A stretch of DNA of 64,000 bases from Rubneribacter badeniensis (GTDB lineage Bacteria > Actinomycetota > Coriobacteriia > Coriobacteriales > Eggerthellaceae): NCBI RefSeq assembly GCF_002899695.1, contig NZ_PPEL01000002.1, positions 62,001 through 126,000 on the forward strand, given 5' to 3'. The position numbers and the translations under genes are program-made. Shown one piece after another: positions 17,883 through 27,579 of this stretch. The first letter of the stretch is position 1; each line of letters begins with the position of its first letter. The notes beneath the pieces are model-generated. The model was not told the origin of the DNA. It did no database searches and saw nothing but the letters and a program-made list of their open reading frames with translations.

Positions 17883-19041
17883 ACTGGACGCGCGGGGCAG
17901 GCGCGTGCTCGTGCGCGTCGATTTCAACGTGCCGGTGAAAGACGGCGCCGTGGCCGACGACACCCGCATCCGCGCGGCGCTGCCCACCATCGAGAAGCTT
18001 GTCGGCGACGGCGCGCGGGTCATCCTCGCGAGCCACCTCGGCCGTCCGGCGGGGGAGGGCTTCGAGGAGGCGTTCACGCTGCGCCCCGCCGCGCTGCGCC
18101 TCGCCGAGCTTCTGGGCCGCCCCGTGGCCTTCGCCGCCGACACCGTGGGGCCCGACGCGCAGGCGAAGGCCGCCGCGCTCGGCGACGGCGACGTGCTTCT
18201 GCTGGAGAACCTGCGCTTCGACAAGCGCGAGAAGAAAAACGACCCCGCCTTCTGCGAGCAGCTGGCGGCGCTGGCCGAGGCGTACGTGAACGACGCGTTC
18301 GGCACTGCGCACCGGGCGCATGCCTCCACGGCGGGCGTGGCGGCGCTTCTGCCGGCGTACGCGGGCTACCTCATGCAGCGCGAGGTGTCCACGCTCACGG
18401 GCATGCTCGAGGCGCCGAGGCGGCCCTTCGCCGCCATCCTCGGCGGCTCGAAGGTGTCCGACAAGATCAAGGTCATCGACGCGCTCATGGACACGTGCGA
18501 CACGCTCGTCATCGGCGGCGGCATGTGCTTCACGTTCTTGCTCGCGCAGGGCAAGGCCGTGGGCGCGTCGCTCAAGGAAGAGGACTGGGTGGAGCGCGCG
18601 GGCGCGATGATCGCGAAGGCCGAGGAGCGCGGCGTGCGGCTGCTTCTGCCGGTGGACGTGGTGTGCGCCGACCGTTTCGCCGAAGATGCCGAAACGCTCA
18701 CGGTTTCGGCCGACGCCATCCCCGATGCTATGATGGGCCTCGACATCGGGCCCGAGACGGCGAAGCTCTACGCCGAGGCCGTGGCCGAGGCGAAGACCGT
18801 GTTCTGGAACGGCCCGATGGGCGTGTTCGAGATGGAGCCGTTCGCGGCGGGCACGCGGGCCGTGGCCGAGGCCGTGGCGGCCAACGCCGACGCGGATACG
18901 ATCATCGGCGGCGGCGACAGCGTGGCGGCCGTGAACAAGTTCGGCCTTGCCGAGAAGATGACGTTCATCTCCACCGGCGGCGGCGCCTCGATGGAGCTTG
19001 TGCAGGGCGAGGAATTGCCGGGCGTGGAGGCGTTGCGGTAG
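17857..19041 (+). CDS. pgk: Phosphoglycerate kinase
   Basis: The 394-residue enzyme transfers phosphate from 1,3-bisphosphoglycerate to ADP. Signature sequences are [16 protein letters not shown] near the N terminus, [24 protein letters not shown] and the nucleotide-binding end [17 protein letters not shown] chose ATG 17857 with AGGAAG 5 bases upstream; a GTG two codons earlier (17851) is less likely. It overlaps the preceding small gene. The next gene, tpiA, is 214 bases downstream. Confidence 0.96.
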   Translation: MSEIKTIDELDARGRRVLVRVDFNVPVKDGAVADDTRIRAALPTIEKLVGDGARVILASHLGRPAGEGFEEAFTLRPAALRLAELLGRPVAFAADTVGPDAQAKAAALGDGDVLLLENLRFDKREKKNDPAFCEQLAALAEAYVNDAFGTAHRAHASTAGVAALLPAYAGYLMQREVSTLTGMLEAPRRPFAAILGGSKVSDKIKVIDALMDTCDTLVIGGGMCFTFLLAQGKAVGASLKEEDWVERAGAMIAKAEERGVRLLLPVDVVCADRFAEDAETLTVSADAIPDAMMGLDIGPETAKLYAEAVAEAKTVFWNGPMGVFEMEPFAAGTRAVAEAVAANADADTIIGGGDSVAAVNKFGLAEKMTFISTGGGASMELVQGEELPGVEALR

Positions 19042-19255
19042 CGCGCCTCTTCCATCGGCGTCGCGTCCGAAGGAACGCCGCCTCCCGCGCCGCTCTTCGC
19101 GTCGGCGCGGAGGCCTCGGCGCGATCGCGCCCGCACCAGGGAAGGGCGTCCGGATGGTCGGCTTTCAGGCTTGAGGACGGGATGCGAGAAGCTCGGCAGA
19201 GCGCCTTCTCGGCAGACGCCGCGAAGGCGCGGACAACCAAGGAAAGGAAGGCCCC

Positions 19256-20026
19256 ATGGCACGCAAGCCGATGATGGCGGGCAATTGGAAGATGAACAAC
19301 ACGGTGGGCGAGGCGGTGGTGCTCACGCAGGAGATATCGAACCAGTACGACAAGGAATGGCCCGAAGCGCTCGACATCGTCATCTGCCCGCCGTTCGTCG
19401 ATCTCAAGCCCGCCAAGACCGTGCTCGATTTCGACAGGACCAAGATCGCCGTCGGCGCGCAGAACGTGTACTGGGAGCCGAAGGGCGCCTTCACCGGCGA
19501 GGTGTCCGTCCCCATGATCAAAGAGATCGGCTGCGCGTGCTCGATCGTCGGCCATTCCGAGCGCCGCGAGCTGTTCGGGGAGACGAACGAGGACGTGAAC
19601 CGCAAGGTGAAGGCCCTCGTCGGCGCGGGGCTGTACGCCATCGTGTGCGTGGGCGAGTCGTTGGCGGTGCGCGAAGAGGGCGCCACCGAGAAGTACGTCA
19701 CCGCCCAGGTGCGCGCCGCGTTCGCCGGTGTGGACGCGCGCGACGCCGCGCGCTGCGTGGTGGCCTACGAGCCCATTTGGGCCATCGGGACGGGCCGCAC
19801 GGCCACGCCCGAGCAGGCCCAGGCCGTGTGCGCCGCCGTCCGCGCGACGCTTGCGGAGCTGTTCGGCGCCGAGACGGCCGAATCCATGCGCGTGCTGTAC
19901 GGCGGCTCCATGAACCCGGGCAACGTGGAGGGCCTCATGGCCCAGCCGGACATCGACGGCGGTCTCGTGGGCGGTGCGAGCCTCAAGGCGGAGTCGTTCG
20001 TCCAGCTTGTCGAGGCGTGCCGGTGA
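19256..20026 (+). CDS. tpiA: Triosephosphate isomerase
   Basis: 256 residues, full length. It interconverts dihydroxyacetone phosphate and glyceraldehyde-3-phosphate. Substrate residues at AGNWKMNNT, the catalytic His in SIVGHSERRELFGE and catalytic Glu in AYEPIWAIGTG are all present, as is VLYGGSMNPGNVEGLMAQPDIDGGLVGGASL at the phosphate-binding end. AAGGAAAGGAAGG precedes the ATG. It probably belongs to the gap-pgk operon or has its own promoter in the 214-base gap, which I cannot locate. Confidence 0.96.
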   Translation: MARKPMMAGNWKMNNTVGEAVVLTQEISNQYDKEWPEALDIVICPPFVDLKPAKTVLDFDRTKIAVGAQNVYWEPKGAFTGEVSVPMIKEIGCACSIVGHSERRELFGETNEDVNRKVKALVGAGLYAIVCVGESLAVREEGATEKYVTAQVRAAFAGVDARDAARCVVAYEPIWAIGTGRTATPEQAQAVCAAVRATLAELFGAETAESMRVLYGGSMNPGNVEGLMAQPDIDGGLVGGASLKAESFVQLVEACR

Positions 20027-20057
20027 CCCCTTGTCGAAGCGAGCGGAGGCGAGCGAA

Positions 20058-21626
20058 ATGAGCGGACTCGAAGAAGCCCGGACGGCGAAGGACGGCCTTG
20101 CGCTGCCCGTCTGCCTCGTGATCATGGACGGCTTCGGCCTTGCCGAGCCGGGGCCCGGAAACGCCATCTCCCAGGCGCGCACGCCGAACCTCGACGCGCT
20201 TTTCGCCGAGCGTCCCTGGACGAGGCTCGAGGCGTCGGGCGAGGCCGTGGGCCTTCCCGCGGGGCAGATGGGCAACTCCGAGGTGGGGCACCTCAACATC
20301 GGCGCGGGACGGGTGGTCCACCAGGAGCTCACGCGCATCAACCGCGCCTGCGCCGACGGCTCGCTGGCTGCGAACCCCGTGCTGGGCGGCGCGTTCTCGG
20401 CGGCCGCCCAACCTGGAGCGGCGCTGCACCTCATGGGCCTCGTGTCCGACGGGGGCGTGCACTCCTCCAACGCCCATCTCTACGCCCTCATGCGCGCCGC
20501 GAAGGCCGCCGGCGTGGCCCGCATCGCCCTGCACTGCTTCATGGACGGCCGCGACGTGCCGCCGAAGAGCGGGGCGGGCTACCTCGAAGAGCTCGAGTCC
20601 GTGGTGGCCGAGCTTGCCGACGACGGCTGCGCCGTCGAGATCGCCAGCATCTCCGGGCGCTACTACGCGATGGACCGCGACAAGCGTTGGGAGCGCGTCG
20701 AGCGTGCCTGGCGCGCCGTGGTGCGGGCCGAGCCGCGCACGGACGCGTCTGCGCGCGAGGTGATGGAGGCCTCCTACGCCGCCGGCGTCACCGACGAGTT
20801 CGTCGAGCCCGTGGCGCTTTCCGGCCGGGGCGTGCGCGACGGCGACGCCGTGGTGTTCTTCAACTTCCGTCCCGACCGCGCCCGCGAGCTCACGCGCGCG
20901 ATGGCGGATCCCTCCTTCGACGGCTTCGCGCGCGGGGCGTGGCCCCAGGTGGGTTTCGTGTGCCTGACCGAGTACGACCCGGACATCCCCGCGCCGGTGG
21001 CCTTCCCCAAGGAGTTTCCCGAGGACGTGCTGGCCGACGTGCTGGCCGCGGCGGGCCTGCGCCAGTACCACATCGCCGAGACCGAGAAGTACGCCCACGT
21101 GACGTTCTTTTTCAACGGCGGGCGCGAGGAGCCGAAGGCGGGCGAGGAGCGCGCGCTCATCCCCAGCCCCAAAGTGGCCACCTACGACCTGCAGCCCGAG
21201 ATGAGCGAGCCGGAGGTGGCGCGGACGCTGGCGGCGGCCATCGACGCTGACGCGGCCGACGTGTACGTCGTGAACTTCGCCAACCCCGACATGGTGGGGC
21301 ACACGGGCGTGATCCCCGCCGCGGTGGCGGCCGTGGAGGCCGTGGACGCGGGCGTGGGCGAGGTGCTGGCCGCGCTCGAGCGCAAGGGCGGCGTCGCGCT
21401 CGTGACGGCCGACCACGGCAACGCCGACAAGATGATCGCCGACGACGGCACGCCGCATACGGCCCATACGACGGCCCTCGTGCCCCTCGTCCTGGTGGAC
21501 TACGCGGGCACGGGGCGCGAGCTCGACGGACGCCGGGGGGCGCTCTGCGACATCGCGCCCACGCTGCTTGCCCTCATGGGCCTCGACGCGCCGCAGGCCA
21601 TGACGGGCAAGAGCCTTCTGACCTGA
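20058..21626 (+). CDS. gpmI: 2,3-bisphosphoglycerate-independent phosphoglycerate mutase
   Basis: The 522-residue binuclear-metal enzyme converts 3- to 2-phosphoglycerate. Visible are CLVIMDGFGLAEP with a metal-binding Asp, the phospho-serine motif GQMGNSEVGHLNIGAGR, FMDGRDVPP, FFNFRPDRARE, NFANPDMVGHTG and TADHGNADKM, all as in the alkaline phosphatase superfamily mutase. ATG 20058 lies 31 bases after tpiA. The first ~15 residues are poorly conserved, so the start is moderately certain. It continues the glycolytic cluster; no enolase gene follows. Confidence 0.94.
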   Translation: MSGLEEARTAKDGLALPVCLVIMDGFGLAEPGPGNAISQARTPNLDALFAERPWTRLEASGEAVGLPAGQMGNSEVGHLNIGAGRVVHQELTRINRACADGSLAANPVLGGAFSAAAQPGAALHLMGLVSDGGVHSSNAHLYALMRAAKAAGVARIALHCFMDGRDVPPKSGAGYLEELESVVAELADDGCAVEIASISGRYYAMDRDKRWERVERAWRAVVRAEPRTDASAREVMEASYAAGVTDEFVEPVALSGRGVRDGDAVVFFNFRPDRARELTRAMADPSFDGFARGAWPQVGFVCLTEYDPDIPAPVAFPKEFPEDVLADVLAAAGLRQYHIAETEKYAHVTFFFNGGREEPKAGEERALIPSPKVATYDLQPEMSEPEVARTLAAAIDADAADVYVVNFANPDMVGHTGVIPAAVAAVEAVDAGVGEVLAALERKGGVALVTADHGNADKMIADDGTPHTAHTTALVPLVLVDYAGTGRELDGRRGALCDIAPTLLALMGLDAPQAMTGKSLLT

Positions 21627-21850
21627 CCGGATTCGCTTCGAAAAGGGAGAGGCCTGTGCGGTCGTCCCCGCGGATCGAGCCGTCGGGCGCCGCGCCGCGT
21701 TCGACGCTTCCGGCGGTCGGCCGTCTGTCGCGCTTCGAAGAGGGGCGCGATCGGTCAAGCCGAACGCGCGGTGCCCCTCTGCGACTTCGTTCGGGGCGTC
21801 TGCTTCGACCGTCGATCGCGGCGCTTTGCGGTCGGCGAGCACCTTCTTCC

Positions 21851-21879
21851 TTGCCTTTGCGGTTGGGTTTCGCTATACT
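21851..21879 (+). promoter_or_regulatory. secG promoter
   Basis: -35 TTGCCT (21851-21856), 17-base spacer, -10 TATACT (21874-21879), 49 bases before the secG start. It is the clearest sigma70-type promoter of this segment. The 302-base gap upstream of it (21627-21850) shows no gene. Confidence 0.75.
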
Positions 21880-21928
21880 TGTCCACTTGCATACTGTTGT
21901 CAACATTGTTTGAAGGAAGAGGGAAGCC

Positions 21929-22180
21929 TTGAATCCGCTCCTCATCATCATGCTCGTCCTGCTCGTCCTGTCGGGCATCGGCCTCATCGTGTTCATCCTG
22001 CTGCACTCCGGCAAGGGCACCGGCATCTCCGACATGATCGCGAGCTCGGTGTACTCCACGCAGACCGGCACGAGCATCGTCGAGAAGAACCTCGACCGCA
22101 TCACCATCGCCCTTGCGATCGTGTTCATGCTGTCGCTCATCGTGCTCATGATCGTCTATCCGAAAGGATCGATCGGATAG
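21929..22180 (+). CDS. secG: Preprotein translocase subunit SecG
   Basis: 83 residues with two membrane helices (about 3-23 and 54-76) separated by a polar loop with HSGKGTGISDMIASS, the typical SecG pattern. It supports SecYE-mediated protein export. Translation starts at TTG 21929 after GAAGAGGGAAG; a TTG start is supported by the lack of other starts before the first helix. It has its own promoter. secG near glycolytic genes is a common Gram-positive arrangement. Confidence 0.88.
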   Translation: MNPLLIIMLVLLVLSGIGLIVFILLHSGKGTGISDMIASSVYSTQTGTSIVEKNLDRITIALAIVFMLSLIVLMIVYPKGSIG

Positions 22181-22531
22181 CGTGCCGCCGCAAGCCGCGT
22201 CTTCTCGCTTTTCCGGTGCCGTCCGCGCGGGTTCGCCCGTTCGGGCGGCATTTCGTTTCAGTGCTTGCGCGATGCGCGGTGCGAGGGATGGAGTCGGGAA
22301 GCGAGCGCGGGGAGGCGAAAGGGCAGTGCGGGCTTCGGTTCGAAAAGCCGTTCGGCCAAAGCGCGGGGGCTTTTCGCAGCGGGCGCGACCAGGCTTCGGA
22401 TTGCGGCGAATCGCTTGTTGCCGCAAAGGCTTTCGTTCGTTGCGGCCGGTTTCGGGTTACCATGTGCTTCGGGCCTTTTGACGGGCGAGACTGCAGGGCG
22501 GGGCTGTCCCGCCGATACGAGGAGACGGACG
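22181..22531. other. Intergenic region before feoAB
   Basis: 351 bases with no credible gene. The beginning has a GC-rich inverted stretch after secG that is not followed by a clear T-run. No Fur box or other iron operator is recognisable by eye. CGAGGAGAC at about 22517-22525 is the feoAB ribosome site. Confidence 0.4.
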
Positions 22532-25096
22532 TTGGCAACACTGGACGATCTTCCCATTGGGAAAACTGCGACCGTGGCCGCCGTGGGCGGCGAGGGGTCG
22601 CTGCGGCAGCATTTCTTGGACATGGGCATCGTACCGTCGGTCGATGCCACCATGGTGAAGCATGCGCCCCTGGGCGATCCTCTCGAGGTGCGCGTTCGCG
22701 GCTACGAGTTGACGCTCAGGCGCGATGACGCGCGCAAGATCGAGGTCGTCGACGTGCGCGACGCGCCGGACGCGCCGGAAGGGTCCGTTTCCGGCAAGCC
22801 CGTCCCCCATCCGGGTTTGGGCGAAGGGGGCAGGTTCCATGATCGCTCCAAAGAGCATCCCCTGCCGGAAGGCACGCCGCTCACGTTCGCGCTCGTGGGC
22901 AACCAGAACTGCGGCAAGACGACGCTGTTCAACCAGCTGACGGGTTCGAACCAGCACGTGGGCAACTTCCCCGGCGTGACGGTGGACCGCAAGGACGGCT
23001 GCATCAAGGGACATCCCGAGGCGCTGGTCACCGACCTGCCGGGCATCTACTCCATGTCTCCCTACTCGAGCGAAGAGGTGGTGACGCGCCGCTTCCTGCT
23101 CGACGAGCGGCCGCGCGGCATCATCAACATCGTGGACGCCACGAACGTCGAGCGCAACCTGTACCTCACGATGCAGCTCATGGAGCTAGGCTACCCGATG
23201 GTGCTGGCCCTCAACATGATGGACGAGGTGGAGGGCAACGGCGGCACCATCCACGTGAACGAGATGGAGAAGCTGCTGGGCATCCCCGTCGTGCCCATCT
23301 CGGCGTCGAAAAACGAGGGCATCGGCGAGCTGGTGGACCATGCGCTGCACGTCGCGCGCTTCCAAGAGCCGCCCGTGCGCCAGGATTTCTGCGCGCCCGA
23401 CGAGCACGGCGGTGCCGTGCACCGGTGCCTGCACAGCATCATGGCGCTCATCGAAGATCACGCCGAGCGCGCGGGCATCCCGCCGCGCTTCGCCGCGAGC
23501 AAGCTGGCCGAGGGCGACGAGCTGGTGCTCGAACGCCTCGAGCTCGATCAGAACGAGAAGGACGCGCTCGAGCACATCATCGCGCAGATGGAAGCCGAGC
23601 GCGGCCTTGACCGTTCGGCGGCCATCGCCGATATGAGGTTCGGCTTCATCGGGCGGGTGTGCGAGCGGACGGTGGTGAAGCCGCAGGAGAGCCGCGAGCA
23701 TGCGCGCAGCATGCGCATCGACAAGCTGCTCACCGGGCCGTTCACGGCCATCCCCGCGTTCGTCGCCATCATGGCGCTCGTGTTCTGGCTCACGTTCAAC
23801 GTGGTGGGGGCGTGGTTGTCGGAGATGCTCGATGCGGGCATCTCCGCGCTCACCGACGCAGTGGCGTCGGGGCTTGCGACCGCGCAGGTGAACGAGGTGC
23901 TGCAATCGCTCGTCATCGACGGCGTGTTCAACGGCGTGGGCAGCGTGCTCAGCTTCCTGCCCACCATCGTCACGCTGTTCTTCTTCCTGTCGCTTTTGGA
24001 GGATTCGGGGTACATGGCGCGCGTGGCGTTCGTCATGGACAAGCTGCTGCGGCGCATCGGGTTGTCGGGACGCTCCATCGTGCCCATGCTCGTGGGTTTC
24101 GGCTGCACGGTGCCGGCGGTCATGGCCAGCCGCACGCTGCCGTCCGAGCGCGACCGCAAGATGACCATTCTGCTCACGCCGTTCATGAGCTGCTCGGCGA
24201 AACTGCCCATCTACGCGTTCTTCACGGCCGCCTTCTTCCCGGCGAACGGCGCCGCGGTGATGGTGGGCCTGTACTTCGGCGGCATCGCGGTGGGCGTGCT
24301 CGTGGCCCTTCTCATGCGTTCGACGATGTTCTCGGGCGAGGCCGTTCCGTTCGTCATGGAGCTGCCGAGCTACCGCATGCCGAGCGCGCGCAACGTGGCG
24401 CAGATGCTGTGGGAGAAGGCGAAGGACTTCCTCGAGCGCGCGTTCACCGTCATCTTCGTCGCCACCATCGTCATCTGGTTCTTGCAGACGTTCGACTTCG
24501 GGCTGAACGTGGTGGCCGATTCGCAGGACAGCATCCTGGCCGTGGTGGCGGGGTGGATCGCGCCGATGTTCGCGCCGCTTGGCTTCGGCGACTGGCGCGT
24601 CTCCACGGCGCTTGTCACGGGCGTCATGGCTAAGGAGAGCGTTGTCTCCACGTTGTCGGTGCTGTTCGGCTCGACCGCGACGCTCGTGGCGACCATCACG
24701 CCGCTTGCGGCGATCGGCCTTTTGGTGTTCTGCCTGCTGTACACGCCCTGCATCGCGGCCATCGCGTCGGTGAGGCGCGAGTTGGGAGGCCGCTGGGCCC
24801 TTGGCATGGCGTTCGGGCAGCTTGCGGTTGCGTGGACGGCGGCGCTGGCCGTGCGCGGCGTGGGGCTGGCGTTGGGCGCGGGGCCTGCGGGCGCGGCGAG
24901 TTTGGCCGTGGCGGCGTTGGTGGCGGCGCTTGCCGTGATCGCGTTGCGGCGTATGAGGCTCAGGGAGCGTGCGGGCGGGAAAGGAAGCGCGTGCGATGGC
25001 TGTGAGGGTTGCGCTGCGGTGTCGGAGGATCCCGCCGATATTGGCTTTGATGCGCCGTCCGATTCCGAAGAGCCCGCAGGCACGGTCGTCCGGTAG
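22532..25096 (+). CDS. feoB: Fused FeoA-FeoB ferrous iron transporter
   Basis: 854 residues. Residues 1-75 form a FeoA-like SH3 domain (LDDLPIGKTATVAAVGGEG to RRDDARKIEVVDV). After a linker, the FeoB G domain begins near 118 with G1 GNQNCGKTT, TVDRKDG, G3 DLPGIYS and G4 NMMD. The membrane part runs from about 400 and contains two Gate-type stretches with PMLVGFGCTVPA and FMSCSAKLPIY. It takes up Fe2+ across the cytoplasmic membrane. TTG 22532 is chosen because GAGGAG is 7 bases upstream. FeoA and FeoB are usually separate proteins. The C-terminal tail holds a CDGCEGC cluster (about residue 820) outside the membrane domain. Confidence 0.93.
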   Translation: MATLDDLPIGKTATVAAVGGEGSLRQHFLDMGIVPSVDATMVKHAPLGDPLEVRVRGYELTLRRDDARKIEVVDVRDAPDAPEGSVSGKPVPHPGLGEGGRFHDRSKEHPLPEGTPLTFALVGNQNCGKTTLFNQLTGSNQHVGNFPGVTVDRKDGCIKGHPEALVTDLPGIYSMSPYSSEEVVTRRFLLDERPRGIINIVDATNVERNLYLTMQLMELGYPMVLALNMMDEVEGNGGTIHVNEMEKLLGIPVVPISASKNEGIGELVDHALHVARFQEPPVRQDFCAPDEHGGAVHRCLHSIMALIEDHAERAGIPPRFAASKLAEGDELVLERLELDQNEKDALEHIIAQMEAERGLDRSAAIADMRFGFIGRVCERTVVKPQESREHARSMRIDKLLTGPFTAIPAFVAIMALVFWLTFNVVGAWLSEMLDAGISALTDAVASGLATAQVNEVLQSLVIDGVFNGVGSVLSFLPTIVTLFFFLSLLEDSGYMARVAFVMDKLLRRIGLSGRSIVPMLVGFGCTVPAVMASRTLPSERDRKMTILLTPFMSCSAKLPIYAFFTAAFFPANGAAVMVGLYFGGIAVGVLVALLMRSTMFSGEAVPFVMELPSYRMPSARNVAQMLWEKAKDFLERAFTVIFVATIVIWFLQTFDFGLNVVADSQDSILAVVAGWIAPMFAPLGFGDWRVSTALVTGVMAKESVVSTLSVLFGSTATLVATITPLAAIGLLVFCLLYTPCIAAIASVRRELGGRWALGMAFGQLAVAWTAALAVRGVGLALGAGPAGAASLAVAALVAALAVIALRRMRLRERAGGKGSACDGCEGCAAVSEDPADIGFDAPSDSEEPAGTVVR

Positions 25097-25191
25097 CGTC
25101 GGACGGGGTTGCGGGCGTGACGGGACTCCGATATCTGCCCGGCAAGCGCGCGAGGATCGGCGATTGCGGGGAAATTTGCGAAATTTCCCTC

Positions 25192-25220
25192 TTCACAACA
25201 AAGAGGGGTTCGGGTAGAAT
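25192..25220 (+). promoter_or_regulatory. tRNA-Leu promoter
   Basis: -35 TTCACA (25192-25197), 17-base spacer, -10 TAGAAT (25215-25220), 28 bases before the mature tRNA 5' end. Confidence 0.55.
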
Positions 25221-25247
25221 AACCACCGTTGCGTTTGAGGGCAACAA

Positions 25248-25336
25248 GTCGGAGTGGTGGAACGGCAGACACGCTAGCTTGAGGTGCTAGTGCCCATCTA
25301 ACGGGTGTGCGGGTTCAAATCCCGCCTCCGACACCA
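25248..25336 (+). tRNA. tRNA-Leu (anticodon GAG)
   Basis: Acceptor stem GTCGGAG/CTCCGAC with encoded CCA (25334-25336). The anticodon stem CTAGC/GCTAG encloses the loop TTGAGGT, giving anticodon GAG. A long variable arm (class II) and the T arm GGGTTCAAATCCC are present. Confidence 0.95.
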
Positions 25337-25344
25337 TGAAAGCG

Positions 25345-25369
25345 AAAGCCGGCCATGGCCGGCTTTTTT
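25345..25369 (+). terminator. Rho-independent terminator after tRNA-Leu
   Basis: A perfect palindrome centred between 25355 and 25356 (GCCGGCCATGGCCGGC with flanking AAA/TTT) runs into a T6 tract. Confidence 0.85.
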
Positions 25370-25494
25370 GTCGTTCGCGAAGCGCGCCTCTTTCCGCTGC
25401 GCGTTTTCGAGGCGCGCCTTTCCGGCCTCGCCGGACGGTGCGCGTCCGCCGGATGCGCGGATCGCGGATCGGGCGGCTGCGAAAGGGGGTTTCC

Positions 25495-26400
25495 ATGGCC
25501 CGGGCGTTTGCGGCCAACAATCCGGTTTCCGATCGCATGCGCTCCATCCGGCGGGTGCTGTGGACCATTTTGCTGCTGAACCTGGGGGTGGCGGCGGCGA
25601 AGTACGCCTGGGGAACGATCAGCGGGTCGGCCTCGATGCAGGCCGACGGCATCCATTCGGTGTTCGATTCGGCGGGCAATGTGGTGGGGCTCGTCGGCAT
25701 CTCGCTCGCGGCCCGTCCGGCAGACGCGGGGCATCCCTACGGGCATGCGAAGTTCGAGACGTATGCGAGCCTCGTGATCGGCGTGCTCTTGCTGTTGGCC
25801 GCGTTCGAGGTGGGATCGAGCGCGGCGGCGAAGCTTGCTGCGGGGTCGTACACCGCCGAGGTGGGGCCGATGTCGTTTGTCGTGATGGCGGGCACGCTCG
25901 CGGTCAATCTGGGAGTGACCGTCTACGAGCGGCGCTTCGCCAAGCGCCTCAAAAGCGAGGTTCTTGCCGCCGACGCGAACCACACGCTTTCCGACGCGCT
26001 CGTCTCGGTGGGCGTCATCGCAGGCCTTGCGGCCGTGGCGCTCGGGTTTCCCATGGCCGATCCGATCATGGCGCTCGTGGTGACGGCCGCCATTCTTGCC
26101 ACGGCCTACGACGTCTTCAAGCACGCGCTCGCCACGCTCTCCGACCGCGCGCGCATCCCCGAGGGCGATCTGCGCGCTGCGGCGTTGGCAGTGCCTGGGG
26201 TGAGGGGCGTCCACCGCATCCGAACGCGCGGCACGGAAGGGGAGGTCTATGCGGATCTGCACGTGCTGGTGGATCCCTCCATGACCGTGGCCGACGCCCA
26301 TCGCTTGGCCGACGAGGTCGAAGCTGACATCAAGGAGCGCTTCGCGAACGTGATCGAGGTGCTCGTCCATATCGAGCCGAACGACGGCCACGAGGACTAG
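25495..26400 (+). CDS. Cation diffusion facilitator (CDF) metal transporter
   Basis: 301 residues: six membrane helices (about 20-205) and a cytoplasmic C-terminal domain with HIRTRGTEGEVYADLHVLVDPSM, the ferredoxin-like CDF domain. Metal-site signatures are DGIHSVFDSAGN in helix 2 and DANHTLSDALVS in helix 5, plus HPYGHAKFET between them. Family members export Zn2+, Fe2+, Mn2+, Co2+ or Cd2+ using proton exchange. The helix-2 HxxxD and helix-5 HxxxD pattern fits zinc/iron members, but specificity cannot be fixed. GAAAGGGGG precedes ATG 25495. A 12-base gap and probable coupling link it to the HAD gene. Confidence 0.88.
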   Translation: MARAFAANNPVSDRMRSIRRVLWTILLLNLGVAAAKYAWGTISGSASMQADGIHSVFDSAGNVVGLVGISLAARPADAGHPYGHAKFETYASLVIGVLLLLAAFEVGSSAAAKLAAGSYTAEVGPMSFVVMAGTLAVNLGVTVYERRFAKRLKSEVLAADANHTLSDALVSVGVIAGLAAVALGFPMADPIMALVVTAAILATAYDVFKHALATLSDRARIPEGDLRAAALAVPGVRGVHRIRTRGTEGEVYADLHVLVDPSMTVADAHRLADEVEADIKERFANVIEVLVHIEPNDGHED

Positions 26401-26412
26401 GGGAGGGGGCCT

Positions 26413-27105
26413 GTGGTGCGGGAGGTGCTCTTCGACGTGGGATCGACGCTCGTCAGACCCTGCCCGTCGGTGGCCGAGACGATGGCGCGTGTGGCGGCTG
26501 AACGGGGCCATGCGCTTTCCACAGACGACTTTGCCGTGCACATGCCGGCCATGGAGGCGTTCTACGAGGCCGAGTACCGTCGCGACGGCGACTTCTGGTG
26601 CTCGCAGGAGGGGTCGACGACCATATGGCTTGACCAGTACCGGCTCGTGTGCCGCCGGATGGGGCTTGAGCACGATGCCGAGGGGATGGCGCGGGCCGTG
26701 CACGAGGCGTACCGGAAGCCGGGGCAGTGGGGGGTCTATCCCGACGTCTCGGCGTGCCTGGACGGCCTTGAGGAGCGGGGCTTCGCGCTCGGCGTCGTGT
26801 CGAACTGGGACGCCGGATTGGAGGGCTTGCTGCAAGGGTTGCGCCTCCTGCCGCGCTTCGGAGCGGTGGTGGCGAGCGCGGCGCTCGGACGCCGCAAGCC
26901 CGATCCCGCCATCTTCGAGGCCGCCTGCGCTGCGCTGGGGGTGCCGCCTTCCGAGGCCGTGCATGTGGGGGACCGGCCCGATGCCGATGGCGACGGGGCG
27001 GCGGCCGCGGGCATCCGTCCCGTGATCGTCGACCGCGCGGGAGCCGAGGAGGGCTGCGGCTACGAGCGCATCCGAAGGCTCACCGATCTGTTAGAGCTGC
27101 TCTAA
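26413..27105 (+). CDS. HAD-superfamily hydrolase
   Basis: 230 residues with a HAD fold: motif I LFDVGSTLV (nucleophile Asp near residue 8), motif II VVSNWD, motif III Lys at RRKPDP and motif IV HVGDRPDADGDGAAAAG. Cap region between about 18 and 100 is helical. The second Asp of the usual DxDxT motif is Gly here (D-V-G-S-T), as in some non-phosphatase or atypical HADs, so its reaction is uncertain. GTG start after GGGGAGGGGG; it follows the CDF gene by 12 bases and is probably co-transcribed. Confidence 0.8.
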   Translation: MVREVLFDVGSTLVRPCPSVAETMARVAAERGHALSTDDFAVHMPAMEAFYEAEYRRDGDFWCSQEGSTTIWLDQYRLVCRRMGLEHDAEGMARAVHEAYRKPGQWGVYPDVSACLDGLEERGFALGVVSNWDAGLEGLLQGLRLLPRFGAVVASAALGRRKPDPAIFEAACAALGVPPSEAVHVGDRPDADGDGAAAAGIRPVIVDRAGAEEGCGYERIRRLTDLLELL

Positions 27106-27413
27106 CGCGATGCGGTCGAAGGGAAGGGCGCGTGGTTTTCGAAGGAGCGTGCGCCGACGTCTCTGCGGAGGCCGTGCGCTCGCTCGCGGCCCTGCGCGCC
27201 GGAGCGCTGCTCCGCAAGAGGCGCTTCGATCGACCTCTGCGGCTTCGATCGCGCTCAGCTGCGATGCGCGCTGTCGGAGGACGACATGGCGGCTCGGCTG
27301 GCGGGAAGCTGTTCGCAGGGGGCTGGAGGCCGACCTCGGTTTTGGAGGCGGGGACGGAGCGGGTTCGCGCCGGTGCGCCCCGATTGCGTCCTGAGGGCGC
27401 CTTCGGGCTTGGG
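27106..27413. other. Gap between HAD gene and tRNA-Val terminator
   Basis: About 300 GC-rich bases. Open frames exist on the plus strand but are short, Arg/Gly-rich and run into the antisense of tRNA-Val, so I do not count them as genes. Confidence 0.4.
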
Positions 27414-27450
27414 AAAAAGAAAAGGTCACCGGCAAACTCATCCGATGACC
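27414..27450 (-). terminator. Rho-independent terminator of tRNA-Val
   Basis: On the minus strand GGTCATCGG and CCGGTGACC form a nine-pair stem (one G-T pair) around a nine-base loop, followed by a T-rich tract (TTTTCTTTTTCCC). Confidence 0.8.
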
Positions 27451-27460
27451 TGGTCTTTCA

Positions 27461-27535
<75 letters not shown>

Positions 27536-27579
27536 ATGAACGCAGACTGCAGAACGTCGTTCCGTGCCAGCGAGCAAGT

